From a virus: 20,630 bases of DNA. Positions 1 through 7,343 of the stretch are shown here, one piece after another. The stretch lies in the IMG/VR virus record IMGVR_UViG_3300029319_000655, positions 1 to 20,630 of that record. One strand, given 5' to 3'. The position numbers were made by a program, and so were the translations under genes. The notes beneath the pieces are model-generated. The model was not told the DNA's origin and ran no database searches. It saw only the letters and a list, made by a program, of their open reading frames with translations. Each line of letters begins with the position of its first letter. Position 1 is the stretch's first letter.

Positions 1-1
1 C

Positions 2-1057
2 TTTAGAAAATTTGGTGATGCCTTACCAAAAGTTATTCTAAAGAAAGTAAAAGATCATCCATACGAAGAAGTAACGCTGCATCATTGTGTAAGACCAAAC
101 GACAAACTCAATCCATATAAAATGGATAATAAGTCTATGGCGTTTACGTCAATCTATTATCACAAGGACGAAAACCAAATAATATCTGTCGGTGGTTACA
201 ATGAGTTTCCATACATTGTGCCTAGATATCTAAAATCACCTAGTGAAGTTTATGGACGTTCTCCGTCTATGACAGCTCTGCCTGATATAAAAATGTTAAA
301 CAAGATGGCAGAAACAACTATCAAAGCTGCACAAAAAATGGTTGACCCACCATTGTTAGTGCCAGACGACAGTTTTATTTTACCAGTAAGAACGCAGCCA
401 GGAGGATTAAATTTTTACAGGTCAGGATCAAGAGATCGTATTGAACCATTAAACATAGGAGCTAACACTCCTGTAGGATTAAATCTTGAAGAACAAAGAC
501 GCAGATCCATACAACAAGTTTATTTTATTGATCAATTAATATCAGAGCAAAACCAACGTATGACAGCAACAGAGGTCATGCAACGTAACGAAGAAAAGAT
601 GAGATTGCTTGCACCTGTCCTTGGCAGATTGCAAGCAGAAATGCTGCGTCCATTGATTGACCGTGTGTTTAATATTCTATTAAGAAATAAAAAACTGCCT
701 GAGCCGCCAGAACAACTGCAAGGTGAGACAATTGATATTGAGTATGTATCACCACTTGCACGTTCACAAAGACAAGGTGATGTACAGGCAATATTGCGAG
801 CAATGGAAATGATTGCTCCACTTGGTGACAGGATGCCAGTTATGGATCACATTGATCCTGATATGTTGGTAAAACACGTCACCGATGTTTTAGGTGTTCC
901 TCGTAAAGTTCTAAGATCTGATCAAGAAATTGCAGAGATTAGATTACAAAGAGCAAAAGCAGAAGCTGAAGCTGCACAACAGCAAGCAATAATGCAAGAA
1001 GCTCAAGCAACTGGACAGTTAGCCCCAATGGCTAAGGTCTTAACACAAGGAGAATAG
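2..1057 (+). CDS. Portal (head-tail connector) protein, 3' part
   Basis: The frame is open from base 2, so the gene begins upstream of the window. The ATG at 122 is an internal methionine, because the codons before it read as normal protein. About 351 C-terminal residues are visible. The sequence matches the podovirus portal family (T7 gp8-like, 'head-tail connecting protein'): a segment with SPSMTALPDIKMLNKM and a double-proline PPLLVPDD stretch, then the helical RMTATEVMQRNEEKMRLLAPVLGRLQ region typical of this family, and an Ala/Gln/Glu-rich coiled-coil tail. Twelve copies would form the ring at the capsid vertex through which DNA enters and leaves. The TAG stop abuts the next ATG. It is followed by a Bbp19-like gene, scaffold and capsid, the expected order of a head module. 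Confidence 0.9.
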   Translation, partial: FRKFGDALPKVILKKVKDHPYEEVTLHHCVRPNDKLNPYKMDNKSMAFTSIYYHKDENQIISVGGYNEFPYIVPRYLKSPSEVYGRSPSMTALPDIKMLNKMAETTIKAAQKMVDPPLLVPDDSFILPVRTQPGGLNFYRSGSRDRIEPLNIGANTPVGLNLEEQRRRSIQQVYFIDQLISEQNQRMTATEVMQRNEEKMRLLAPVLGRLQAEMLRPLIDRVFNILLRNKKLPEPPEQLQGETIDIEYVSPLARSQRQGDVQAILRAMEMIAPLGDRMPVMDHIDPDMLVKHVTDVLGVPRKVLRSDQEIAEIRLQRAKAEAEAAQQQAIMQEAQATGQLAPMAKVLTQGE

Positions 1058-1282
1058 ATGGATGAAAAAGAAAAAGCCAAAATACTAAAACAACTTATAA
1101 GTGATTATAAAATAGTTTTTGGATCTGAACAGGGCGAACGTGTCCTGGAGGATTTAAAAAAAAGATGTCATTTTTACGCAACGACTAACGTAAAAGGTGA
1201 CAGCCATGAGTCAGCTTTTTATGAAGGACAGAGAGCTGCCGTCTTATGGATTGATAATGTCCTTAAACAAAAGGAGAACTAA
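1058..1282 (+). CDS. Bbp19-like small phage protein
   Basis: A 74-residue soluble protein that starts directly after the portal stop, with AGGAG upstream inside the portal 3' end. The pattern is that of the Bbp19-like family of phage head modules: DYKIVFGSEQGERVLEDL near residues 16-33, a Cys/His pair just after it (residues 37-38), then a Phe-Tyr-Glu-Gly-Gln-Arg core (residues 54-59) and a final hydrophobic helix. The biochemical role of the family is not established to my knowledge. Its constant place between portal and scaffold suggests a part in head assembly. The assignment rests on motif recall without a profile search, so the family name is likely but not certain. Confidence 0.7.
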   Translation: MDEKEKAKILKQLISDYKIVFGSEQGERVLEDLKKRCHFYATTNVKGDSHESAFYEGQRAAVLWIDNVLKQKEN

Positions 1283-2134
1283 ATGTCAGAAGAAGTACAG
1301 ACAACTGTAGCGGAGGAGCAACAAACTCCCACGCAATCTGCAACGACAACTGAAGCTCCTGCTAGATTTATTGATAGTCTAGCAGAAGACATAAGAAACG
1401 AACCGTCATTGCAAAACATACAAGACGTGGATCAACTAGCAAAAGGCTATGTCCACGCACAAAGAATGGTAGGGGCAGATAAAATACCACTACCTAACAA
1501 ACACGCAACTGACGATGACTGGAATCAATTCTATTCTAGACTTGGTAGGCCAGACACACCTGAAGGTTATGAAGTACAGTACACACCGCCAGCGGAAGGG
1601 TACGAACCAACAAATCTTCCAGGATTCCAAGAGGCGGCTTTTAAAGCAGGACTAAACTCTGACCAGGCACAACAATTATTGAACTGGTATTCAGGAATAG
1701 AAACTGCAGCATTGGAAACAAACGAAGCCGCATCAGAAATGCATCGAACAACAGCAGAGCAAGACCTTAGACAAGACTGGGGATTGGCTTATGATAAAAA
1801 ATTATCAGAAGCAAACGGTGTGTTTAATAAATTTTTTGGAAGTGAAATGGCACAAGTCACATTGGAAGATGGATCATTGCTTGGCAACAATCCACAGTTT
1901 ATTAGAGCTTTGACAAACTTAGCTGCTAATTTTGCTGAGGATACAATCACAGCAGATCAAACATCTTCTGGTGCTATGACACCGCAAGAAGCAAATGCAG
2001 AAATAGCCAAGCTAACAGCACCTGGTACTGCATATTGGGATAAGTTACACCCGCACCATCAACAAGCTGTTGATGATGTATTTGCTTTGCGGCAAATGGC
2101 ACACCCAGATTTAACAGAACAATCCAAAACTTAG
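1283..2134 (+). CDS. Capsid scaffolding / assembly protein
   Basis: A 283-residue acidic protein with a low-complexity Thr/Gln/Glu/Ala N-terminus (residues 1-27). Residues 52-71 read LAKGYVHAQRMVGADKIPLP and residues 80-98 read WNQFYSRLGRPDTPEGYEV; this pair is characteristic of podovirus scaffold/capsid-assembly proteins. A helical region with an LRQDWG motif (about 162-167) follows. Scaffolds line the inside of the procapsid and leave or are digested on maturation. Its position immediately before the capsid gene supports the call. Its ATG abuts the TAA of the preceding gene, with AGGAG just upstream. I see no protease domain. Confidence 0.85.
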   Translation: MSEEVQTTVAEEQQTPTQSATTTEAPARFIDSLAEDIRNEPSLQNIQDVDQLAKGYVHAQRMVGADKIPLPNKHATDDDWNQFYSRLGRPDTPEGYEVQYTPPAEGYEPTNLPGFQEAAFKAGLNSDQAQQLLNWYSGIETAALETNEAASEMHRTTAEQDLRQDWGLAYDKKLSEANGVFNKFFGSEMAQVTLEDGSLLGNNPQFIRALTNLAANFAEDTITADQTSSGAMTPQEANAEIAKLTAPGTAYWDKLHPHHQQAVDDVFALRQMAHPDLTEQSKT

Positions 2135-2148
2135 GACTCTGTTTGACA

Positions 2149-2178
2149 GCTGAGTATAGATCAGCCGATTAGCAATCG
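2149..2178 (+). promoter_or_regulatory. Two abutting short hairpins in the capsid 5' leader
   Basis: The gap 2135-2251 (117 bases) has no gene. It contains two perfect inverted repeats with no base between them: GCTGA-(7 nt)-TCAGC at 2149-2165 and CGATT-AGC-AATCG at 2166-2178. A TTTGACA heptamer precedes them (2142-2148). A T-run (2213-2222) and a strong AGGAGG (2241-2246) follow. The position suggests an mRNA leader element, such as a stabiliser or processing site, for the highly expressed capsid gene. The stems are short and could be chance. I find no tRNA shape or known ribozyme core, and no T-run sits directly after them, so they are not a standard terminator. Confidence 0.4.
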
Positions 2179-2251
2179 TAAAATGTAAGAGAACCCGTAA
2201 GGACAATTTTCTGATTTTTTTTAACTTAACATTGTAAAGAAGGAGGACTCC

Positions 2252-3127
2252 ATGAGTTCACAAATTACAACTGCATTTGTCGAGCAGTATTCTGCTAACG
2301 TACAAATGCTGTCACAACAGATGGGTTCGCAACTGCGTTCTGCTGTGGATGTTGAGAGTATCACAGGAAAAAATGCGTTTTTCGAACAAGTCGGCTCAGT
2401 AGCTGCTGTAAAGAAAACGTCAAGACACTCTGATACTCCGCAACTTGACACACCACACGCAAGAAGACGTGTAAGTCTAGAAGACTACGTTTGGGCGGAT
2501 CTTATCGATGATGTTGACAAAGTTAGAATGTTAATCGATCCAACAAGCTCTTACGCAAAAGCAGCAGCAGCTGCGATGAACAGAGCTATTGATGACGTTA
2601 TCATTACAGCTTTGGGCGGCACAGCGTTTACTGGCGTATCTGGTGGAACATCAACTGCTCTACCAAGTGCAAGTAAATTCGCAACATCAGATCAATCAGA
2701 TGGGTTGACAATTGCTAAATTATTAGCAGCTAAAAAGCGTTTTGATTTACAAAGCGTTGATCCATCAATCCCTAGATACATCGTATGTGGGCCAAATCAG
2801 ATTTCTGATTTGTTAGCAACTACTGAGATTAAATCTAGTGATTTTAACACAGTTAAGGCTCTAGCTCAGGGTGATATTGACAGCTTCTTAGGCTTCAAGT
2901 TTATCACTTCAAACAGACTAAACCTTGACTCAACAAACACGGATGACAGGCTTTGCTTTGCCTTCACTCAAGACGCAGTAAAACTTGCTATTGGCAAGGA
3001 CATTACAGCTAAAATTGATGAGAGAAACGACAAAAACTACTCTACTCAAGTTTACTACTGTATGTCAGTTGGTGCGACTAGAATGGAAGAAGTAAAAGTT
3101 TTCCAAATACCGTGTCACGAAGCATAA
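2252..3127 (+). CDS. Major capsid protein
   Basis: A 291-residue protein of the phage capsid family found in BPP-1-like and marine podoviruses, expected to adopt the HK97 fold. Diagnostic parts are the N-terminal arm with FVEQYSANVQMLSQQMGSQLR (about residues 9-29), a basic HARRRVSLEDYVWADLIDD segment (about 69-87) where the E-loop joins the body, and the helix KAAAAAMNRAIDDVIITALGG (about 102-122). The C-terminal part has the VCGPNQISDLL helix and beta strands ending in VKVFQIPCHEA. It has the strongest ribosome binding site of the window (AGGAGG, 5 bases before ATG) and its own leader, as expected for the most abundant virion protein. Scaffold lies upstream and a decoration candidate downstream. 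Confidence 0.9.
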   Translation: MSSQITTAFVEQYSANVQMLSQQMGSQLRSAVDVESITGKNAFFEQVGSVAAVKKTSRHSDTPQLDTPHARRRVSLEDYVWADLIDDVDKVRMLIDPTSSYAKAAAAAMNRAIDDVIITALGGTAFTGVSGGTSTALPSASKFATSDQSDGLTIAKLLAAKKRFDLQSVDPSIPRYIVCGPNQISDLLATTEIKSSDFNTVKALAQGDIDSFLGFKFITSNRLNLDSTNTDDRLCFAFTQDAVKLAIGKDITAKIDERNDKNYSTQVYYCMSVGATRMEEVKVFQIPCHEA

Positions 3128-3139
3128 TAGGAGGACAAT

Positions 3140-3604
3140 ATGGCTACAGTATATTCAGTTCAAAAAACTAAATACAACCAGAACGTACCTTCTGAAAAAG
3201 TCAAAGCTAATGAGCTTGGCGGTAGAATGAGAGTTGCTTACGCACAATACGAAGCATCTTCTCTAGCATCTGGTGATGACATCGAAATGTTTATCTTACC
3301 AGACGGTGCAAGAATATTGCACGGCTACCTAGCACATGACGCTATGGGCAGCTCTACAACACTAAGTGTTGGACACGGAGCATACAAAAATGCAGATGGT
3401 ACATCTGTCGCAAAAGACGTAGATGAGTTCTATGCAGCAGCAGCTTCTACTTCAGCTCAAAAAGTTGACGTAGCAAACACTCTTGCTCTTGGATCAGGCA
3501 TCGAAGTTGACGCTGATGGTGACGGTTACAATGTAACTGTAACTATGGGCGGTGCAGCAGGTACTGGCTCAATTGAATTAACAATGTTTTACGTTGTTGA
3601 TTAA
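3140..3604 (+). CDS. Probable capsid decoration / cement protein
   Basis: A 154-residue beta-rich protein encoded 12 bases after the capsid stop, with AGGAGG upstream. It shows alternating strand-like segments rich in Gly, Ala, Thr and Val (for example MFILPDGARILHGYLAH near residue 50) and an Asp-rich turn DADGDGYNVTVTM near residue 125. I see no catalytic motif, signal peptide or membrane segment. In BPP-1-like phages a small jelly-roll cement protein follows the capsid gene in the same position, so the role is inferred from position, size and predicted beta content. It could alternatively be another head-surface protein. A strong hairpin follows its stop codon. Confidence 0.6.
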   Translation: MATVYSVQKTKYNQNVPSEKVKANELGGRMRVAYAQYEASSLASGDDIEMFILPDGARILHGYLAHDAMGSSTTLSVGHGAYKNADGTSVAKDVDEFYAAAASTSAQKVDVANTLALGSGIEVDADGDGYNVTVTMGGAAGTGSIELTMFYVVD

Positions 3605-3612
3605 TTAACTAC

Positions 3613-3632
3613 AGGCGGGCTTCGGCCCGCCT
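3613..3632 (+). terminator. GC-rich TTCG hairpin after the decoration gene
   Basis: A perfect 8-bp stem, AGGCGGGC-TTCG-GCCCGCCT, very GC-rich in an AT-rich genome and closed by the very stable UUCG tetraloop. It begins 8 bases after the decoration-protein stop. No T-run follows; the next bases lead into GGAGAAAAA, the ribosome binding site of the small gene at 3649. It is therefore more likely a 3'-end protector or partial attenuator that keeps capsid and decoration mRNA abundant relative to downstream genes than an efficient intrinsic terminator. Confidence 0.6.
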
Positions 3633-3648
3633 ACTTATAGGAGAAAAA

Positions 3649-3798
3649 ATGTCTAGACCAGGATTATATGCAAACATTAATCGTAGAAAACGTCTTGGAA
3701 TATCAAGATCAAAAAAAGATTCTACAATTACAGATAAAGCCTATGCAAATATGCAAGCAGGCTTTCCGAAAAAAAAGAAAAAAACATTAGTAGGTTAG
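3649..3798 (+). CDS. Small basic virion-module protein, 49 aa, TLVG tail (copy 1)
   Basis: A short gene: ATG at 3649, TAG at 3796-3798, preceded by GGAG at 3640-3643. The 49-residue product starts MSRPGLYANINRRKRLG and is strongly basic. It ends in five lysines followed by TLVG. Small proteins beginning with an (R/K)PGLYANI-like stretch occur in many marine T7-like phages next to capsid and tail genes; the function is unknown to me. The basic character suggests nucleic-acid or capsid-interior binding. The last residues KK-x-TLVG recur in the next two proteins, which supports all three being real genes. No catalytic or membrane features are visible. Confidence 0.75.
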   Translation: MSRPGLYANINRRKRLGISRSKKDSTITDKAYANMQAGFPKKKKKTLVG

Positions 3799-3807
3799 GA
3801 GAAAACT

Positions 3808-3960
3808 ATGCCAGGACACACTGATAAAAAAATGAAAAATAACAATAATAAAAACAAAAACCTTGCAGCTATGTATGGAAATCCAAACGTAGTTACTAGA
3901 GGTGATGTCATAGCAGCTGCGATAAAAAATAAGAAAAAGAAAAATACGTTGGTAGGCTAA
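3808..3960 (+). CDS. Small basic Asn/Lys-rich protein, 50 aa, TLVG tail (copy 2)
   Basis: A short gene: ATG at 3808, TAA at 3958-3960, with AGGAG at 3797-3801. The 50-residue product begins MPGHTDKKMK, continues with an Asn/Lys run, then LAAMYGNPNVVTRGDVIAAA, and ends in four lysines, Asn and TLVG. The TAA overlaps the ATG of the next gene by one base (TAATG), so translation is probably coupled. I recognise no family. The Asn/Lys-rich N-terminus looks disordered, and residues about 19-40 could form a helix. The same C-terminal tail as its two neighbours argues for a shared origin or a shared partner. Confidence 0.7.
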   Translation: MPGHTDKKMKNNNNKNKNLAAMYGNPNVVTRGDVIAAAIKNKKKKNTLVG

Positions 3961-4232
3961 TGGCACGCAGAGAACACCAGAATCCATCTGGGGGTCTGAA
4001 CGCAAAAGGCAGAAAATTTTACGGTGTAAAAGCACCTGTAAGCAAAGGCACAAATCCAAGACGAGTGAGTTTTGCTGCTAGATTTTCTGGTATGAAAGGG
4101 CCACTTGAAAAGGACGGCAAGCCAACAAGATTAAAACTTGCCTTACAAAAATGGGGCTTTGGTAGTAAAGAGGCAGCTGCAAAATTTGCTGCAAACAATA
4201 AAAAATCTAATAAAAAAACACTTGTAGGATAA
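3960..4232 (+). CDS. Small basic conserved phage protein (DUF6321-like), 90 aa, TLVG tail (copy 3)
   Basis: A 90-residue basic protein. Its N-terminal half contains GGLNAKGRKFYGVKAPVS and NPRRVSFAARFSGMKGPLEK. The second half contains KPTRLKLALQKWGF followed by a short Ala-rich helix. The GGLNA-GR...FxxRxxGMKG pattern is found in a widespread family of small phage proteins that I recall as DUF6321; function unknown. It ends in KK-TLVG like the two genes before it. The start overlaps the previous stop (TAATG). Location between head and tail genes suggests a minor virion or head-completion part. The high positive charge would suit contact with packaged DNA; this is inference. Confidence 0.75.
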   Translation: MARREHQNPSGGLNAKGRKFYGVKAPVSKGTNPRRVSFAARFSGMKGPLEKDGKPTRLKLALQKWGFGSKEAAAKFAANNKKSNKKTLVG

Positions 4233-4233
4233 T

Positions 4234-4821
4234 ATGACATCAGTAGTAGAAATATGTAACTCAGCACTTAACAGTTTAGGTGCTGCAAATATTACAGCGT
4301 TAACTGAAGATTCTCGTAATGCAAGGCTTTGTAACCAGCGTTACGAACCTGTACGAGATGCAATATTTAGAACTCATTACTGGAACTGTCTTGTAAAAAG
4401 AGTTGAACTAGCTGCAGATAGCACAGCTCCAGCTTATGAATACACAAAACAATATACATTACCAGCAGACTGCATAAGAATAATGCAAATTGGTGGTTTT
4501 CATAACGGCTCATCATCTATGCTTGACAATGGCCAAACTTTTAAAGTCGAGGGTAGAAAAATAATTACAGATGAACCTGAAATATTTTTAACGTATTTAG
4601 CAAAAATTACAGACCCACAGCAATACGATACGTTACTTGTAGAAACATTAGCGGCAAGATTAGCTGCTGAACTTGCATATGCCATCACACAATCCAACAC
4701 CCTAGCATCACAGCTGCAAGAAGTTTATCAGAGTAAACTTAGAGAGGCACGATTTGTAGATGCAACAGAAGGCACACCGTACGATGTTGATGCAAGCACG
4801 TTTATCAATTCGAGGTACTAA
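4234..4821 (+). CDS. Tail tubular protein A / head-to-tail adaptor (T7 gp11-like)
   Basis: A 195-residue protein with the signature of the gp11-like adaptor family: EICNSALNSLGAANITALTED at the N-terminus, then LCNQRYEPVRDAIFRTHYWNC (about residues 32-52) and the strand-rich YTLPADCIRIMQIGG segment (about 74-88). The C-terminal half is helical and Ala-rich. Twelve copies would sit under the portal and connect to the nozzle. The length is close to T7 gp11 (196). The gene follows the previous stop by one base, and its TAA overlaps the ATG of the nozzle gene (TAATG), consistent with coupled synthesis of the two tail parts. Confidence 0.88.
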   Translation: MTSVVEICNSALNSLGAANITALTEDSRNARLCNQRYEPVRDAIFRTHYWNCLVKRVELAADSTAPAYEYTKQYTLPADCIRIMQIGGFHNGSSSMLDNGQTFKVEGRKIITDEPEIFLTYLAKITDPQQYDTLLVETLAARLAAELAYAITQSNTLASQLQEVYQSKLREARFVDATEGTPYDVDASTFINSRY

Positions 4822-7343
4822 TGGCTAAAACTACTTTTGGTTTTACTAATTTTACAGCAGGTGAGTTGTCTCCAAGATTAGATGGTAGAACTGATTTGGC
4901 AAAATATTTTAATGGTTGTAAAACTCTTGAAAATATGACGATACATCCGCACGGTGGAGCATCACGCAGACCAGGATCAAAATTTATATCTGAGGTAAAA
5001 ACAAGCGGTGACACGACAAGATTGATACCTTTTGAATTTTCAACAACACAAACTTATATGATGGAGTTTGGTGACGAGTATATAAGATTTCATAAAGATA
5101 ATGGTATTATTACAGAAACTGGTAAGACAATATCAGGAATTACAAAAGCTAACCCAGGAGTAGTTACTGCAACCTCACACGGTTATTCTAATGGTGATTA
5201 TGTAATTTTGTCTGGCATAGTTGGCATGACAGAACTTAATGGCAGACAATTTAAAGTTGCAGGAGTTGCAACAAATACATTTCAGCTGCAAGACATGGAT
5301 GGTAATAATTTTGATACATCATCACTGACAACCTATGCCTCTGCTGGCACTGCATTTAAAATATATCAAATTGCATCCCCTTACGACAAAGATGATTTGT
5401 TTCAAATCAAATATGCACAATCTGCTGACGTTATGTATATTGTGCATCCAAGTTATGACATTCGTAAACTTACACGCACAGGCCACACTTCTTGGTCATT
5501 ATCAACAGTATCTATAAGCGGCAGCCCTAGCCCTGGTCTAAGCGGAGCAGATGACAGACCTAGCTCAGTTGCTTTCTTTGAACAGCGTCTAGTTTTTGCA
5601 GGCACAAACAACAACCCGCAATCTTTGTTTTTTAGTGTTGCTGGTAGTTATGAAAACTTTGCAACTGGTACAAATGCGACAGACGCAATGATATACACAA
5701 TTGCATCTAACCAGGTAAATGCAATACGTTATTTATCATCTACAACAGAATTGCTAATAGGCACAGTCGGAGGTGAGTTTGTTGCAACATCAGGATCTAA
5801 CAGTGAACCTATCACGCCAACAAATATTCAAATTACAAGGCAAACAAACTATGGATCTGCAAACGTGGACGCTATACAGATTGCAAACGTCACAATGTTT
5901 TTACAACGTGCAAAAAGAAAAGTTAGAGAATTAGTTTATAATTATGAGGTTGATGGATACATAGCACCTGACATGACTATCCTGGCTGAACATATTACTG
6001 AAGGCGGCTTGACATCTTTTGCATATCAACAAGAACCAGACAGTATTTTATGGGCAACAAGGAATGATGGTACTTTACTTGGCTTAACGTATCAAAGAAA
6101 CGAAAAAGTTATAGGATGGCACAGACATATTTTAGGCGGATACAGTGATACAGGAAAAACCATAAGTAGAAAATTTTTAAGTTTTACAGCTAATGCATCA
6201 AACGTAAGTGTAGCAAACGACACTATTACAATAAACTCACACGGCAAAAGCACTGGAGATCCTGTTTATTATTTTACGTCATCAAATGCTATAGGCGGTC
6301 TTACGACTGATCTTTTATATTTTGTTATTTCTGTTGACAGCAATACAATCAAACTGGCAACAACTTCTGCAAACGCTACTGCGGGTACAGCTGTAGATAT
6401 AACGTCAGCACCAGGTACAGATACTACACAATATGTTTTTGATGGTGTGAATATTGCAACTGACGTTGTTTATTCTGCCAATCATGGATTATCAACTGGA
6501 GATTTTTTTTATTATAGAAGCGGTGGCGGTGGTCTATCAGGATTGACAAACAATGCTAAATATTACGTTCTTAAAATAGACAGCAATCAATTTAAGATTG
6601 CAACAGACAGTGATGTAAAAACTTTTGTCAACTTACAATATGATGTCAGTGTAACAGGTACAATAACTGACAAAATACTGAAAGATGCAAAAGTAGAATC
6701 TATTGCAGTAATACCGTCAGATAGTGATGAGTACGAGCTATACATGATCACAAACAGATACATTAACGGGGCAACGAGAAGGTATGTAGAATATCTGCAT
6801 GATTTTGATTTTGGTGTTTCACAAGATGATGCGTTTTTTATTGATAGCGGTTTAACATATAACAGCGTGCCAACCACAACAATATCAGGACTAGATCATT
6901 TAGAGGGTGAGACTGTATCTATACTTGCTGACGGTGCATCACATCCAAACAAAACTGTATCAGGCGGATCTATAACACTTGATAGATCTGCACAAAAAGT
7001 ACACGTTGGATTGAATTATGATTCAATTTTACAAACGCTAAGATTAGAGGCTGGATCAGCTGCAGGTGTAGCACAGTCAAAAATAAAAAGAATAAACGAA
7101 ATTACAGTAAGACTTCACAGAACATTAGGTGTTGAAATAGGAGGTGATTTAGAAAACATGGAAAATATACCATTTAGATCTAGTGCAGCTCTTATGAACA
7201 ATCCTATAAACTTATTTAGTGGTGATAAAAAAATAGAACTGAGAGATGATTACAATACAGATGGACATGTGTTTGTTAGACAAACACAGCCACTGCCATT
7301 GACAGTTTTAGCAATTTATCCTGAAGTCACTGTATATGATTAA
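4821..7343 (+). CDS. Tail tubular protein B / tail nozzle (T7 gp12-like)
   Basis: An 840-residue protein whose start is typical of the nozzle family: GFTNFTAGELSPRLDGRTDLAKYFNGCKTLENM, then HPHGGASRRPGSKFI. Six copies would form the tip of the short tail. The length is similar to T7 gp12 (794). The middle holds inserted beta modules marked by three HG-x-S-(N/T)-GD motifs at residues 119-126, 473-480 and 554-561, each followed some 30-45 residues later by a 'F/I-x-(I/L)-A/Q' strand. Comparable modules are often annotated in databases as 'ubiquitin-activating enzyme E1 FCCH domain'. They probably decorate the nozzle surface. The C-terminus (IYPEVTVYD) is conserved in character, and the stop overlaps the next gene by 8 bases. 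Confidence 0.9.
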   Translation: MAKTTFGFTNFTAGELSPRLDGRTDLAKYFNGCKTLENMTIHPHGGASRRPGSKFISEVKTSGDTTRLIPFEFSTTQTYMMEFGDEYIRFHKDNGIITETGKTISGITKANPGVVTATSHGYSNGDYVILSGIVGMTELNGRQFKVAGVATNTFQLQDMDGNNFDTSSLTTYASAGTAFKIYQIASPYDKDDLFQIKYAQSADVMYIVHPSYDIRKLTRTGHTSWSLSTVSISGSPSPGLSGADDRPSSVAFFEQRLVFAGTNNNPQSLFFSVAGSYENFATGTNATDAMIYTIASNQVNAIRYLSSTTELLIGTVGGEFVATSGSNSEPITPTNIQITRQTNYGSANVDAIQIANVTMFLQRAKRKVRELVYNYEVDGYIAPDMTILAEHITEGGLTSFAYQQEPDSILWATRNDGTLLGLTYQRNEKVIGWHRHILGGYSDTGKTISRKFLSFTANASNVSVANDTITINSHGKSTGDPVYYFTSSNAIGGLTTDLLYFVISVDSNTIKLATTSANATAGTAVDITSAPGTDTTQYVFDGVNIATDVVYSANHGLSTGDFFYYRSGGGGLSGLTNNAKYYVLKIDSNQFKIATDSDVKTFVNLQYDVSVTGTITDKILKDAKVESIAVIPSDSDEYELYMITNRYINGATRRYVEYLHDFDFGVSQDDAFFIDSGLTYNSVPTTTISGLDHLEGETVSILADGASHPNKTVSGGSITLDRSAQKVHVGLNYDSILQTLRLEAGSAAGVAQSKIKRINEITVRLHRTLGVEIGGDLENMENIPFRSSAALMNNPINLFSGDKKIELRDDYNTDGHVFVRQTQPLPLTVLAIYPEVTVYD

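Noticed and set aside
122-124. ATG as start of the portal gene
   Set aside because: The same frame is open back to base 2 with portal-like sequence, so it is an internal methionine of a gene cut by the window edge.
2135-2251. Possible tRNA or self-cleaving ribozyme in the capsid leader
   Set aside because: No acceptor or T-arm pattern is present. The CTGAGTA near 2150 differs from the hammerhead CTGATGA core and no matching GAAA stem context follows.
3787-4267. Minus-strand frames over the small basic genes, with hydrophobic translations
   Set aside because: Reverse complements of Lys/Asn codons give Phe/Leu-rich shadows that mimic membrane proteins. The plus-strand genes have ribosome sites and a shared C-terminal motif.
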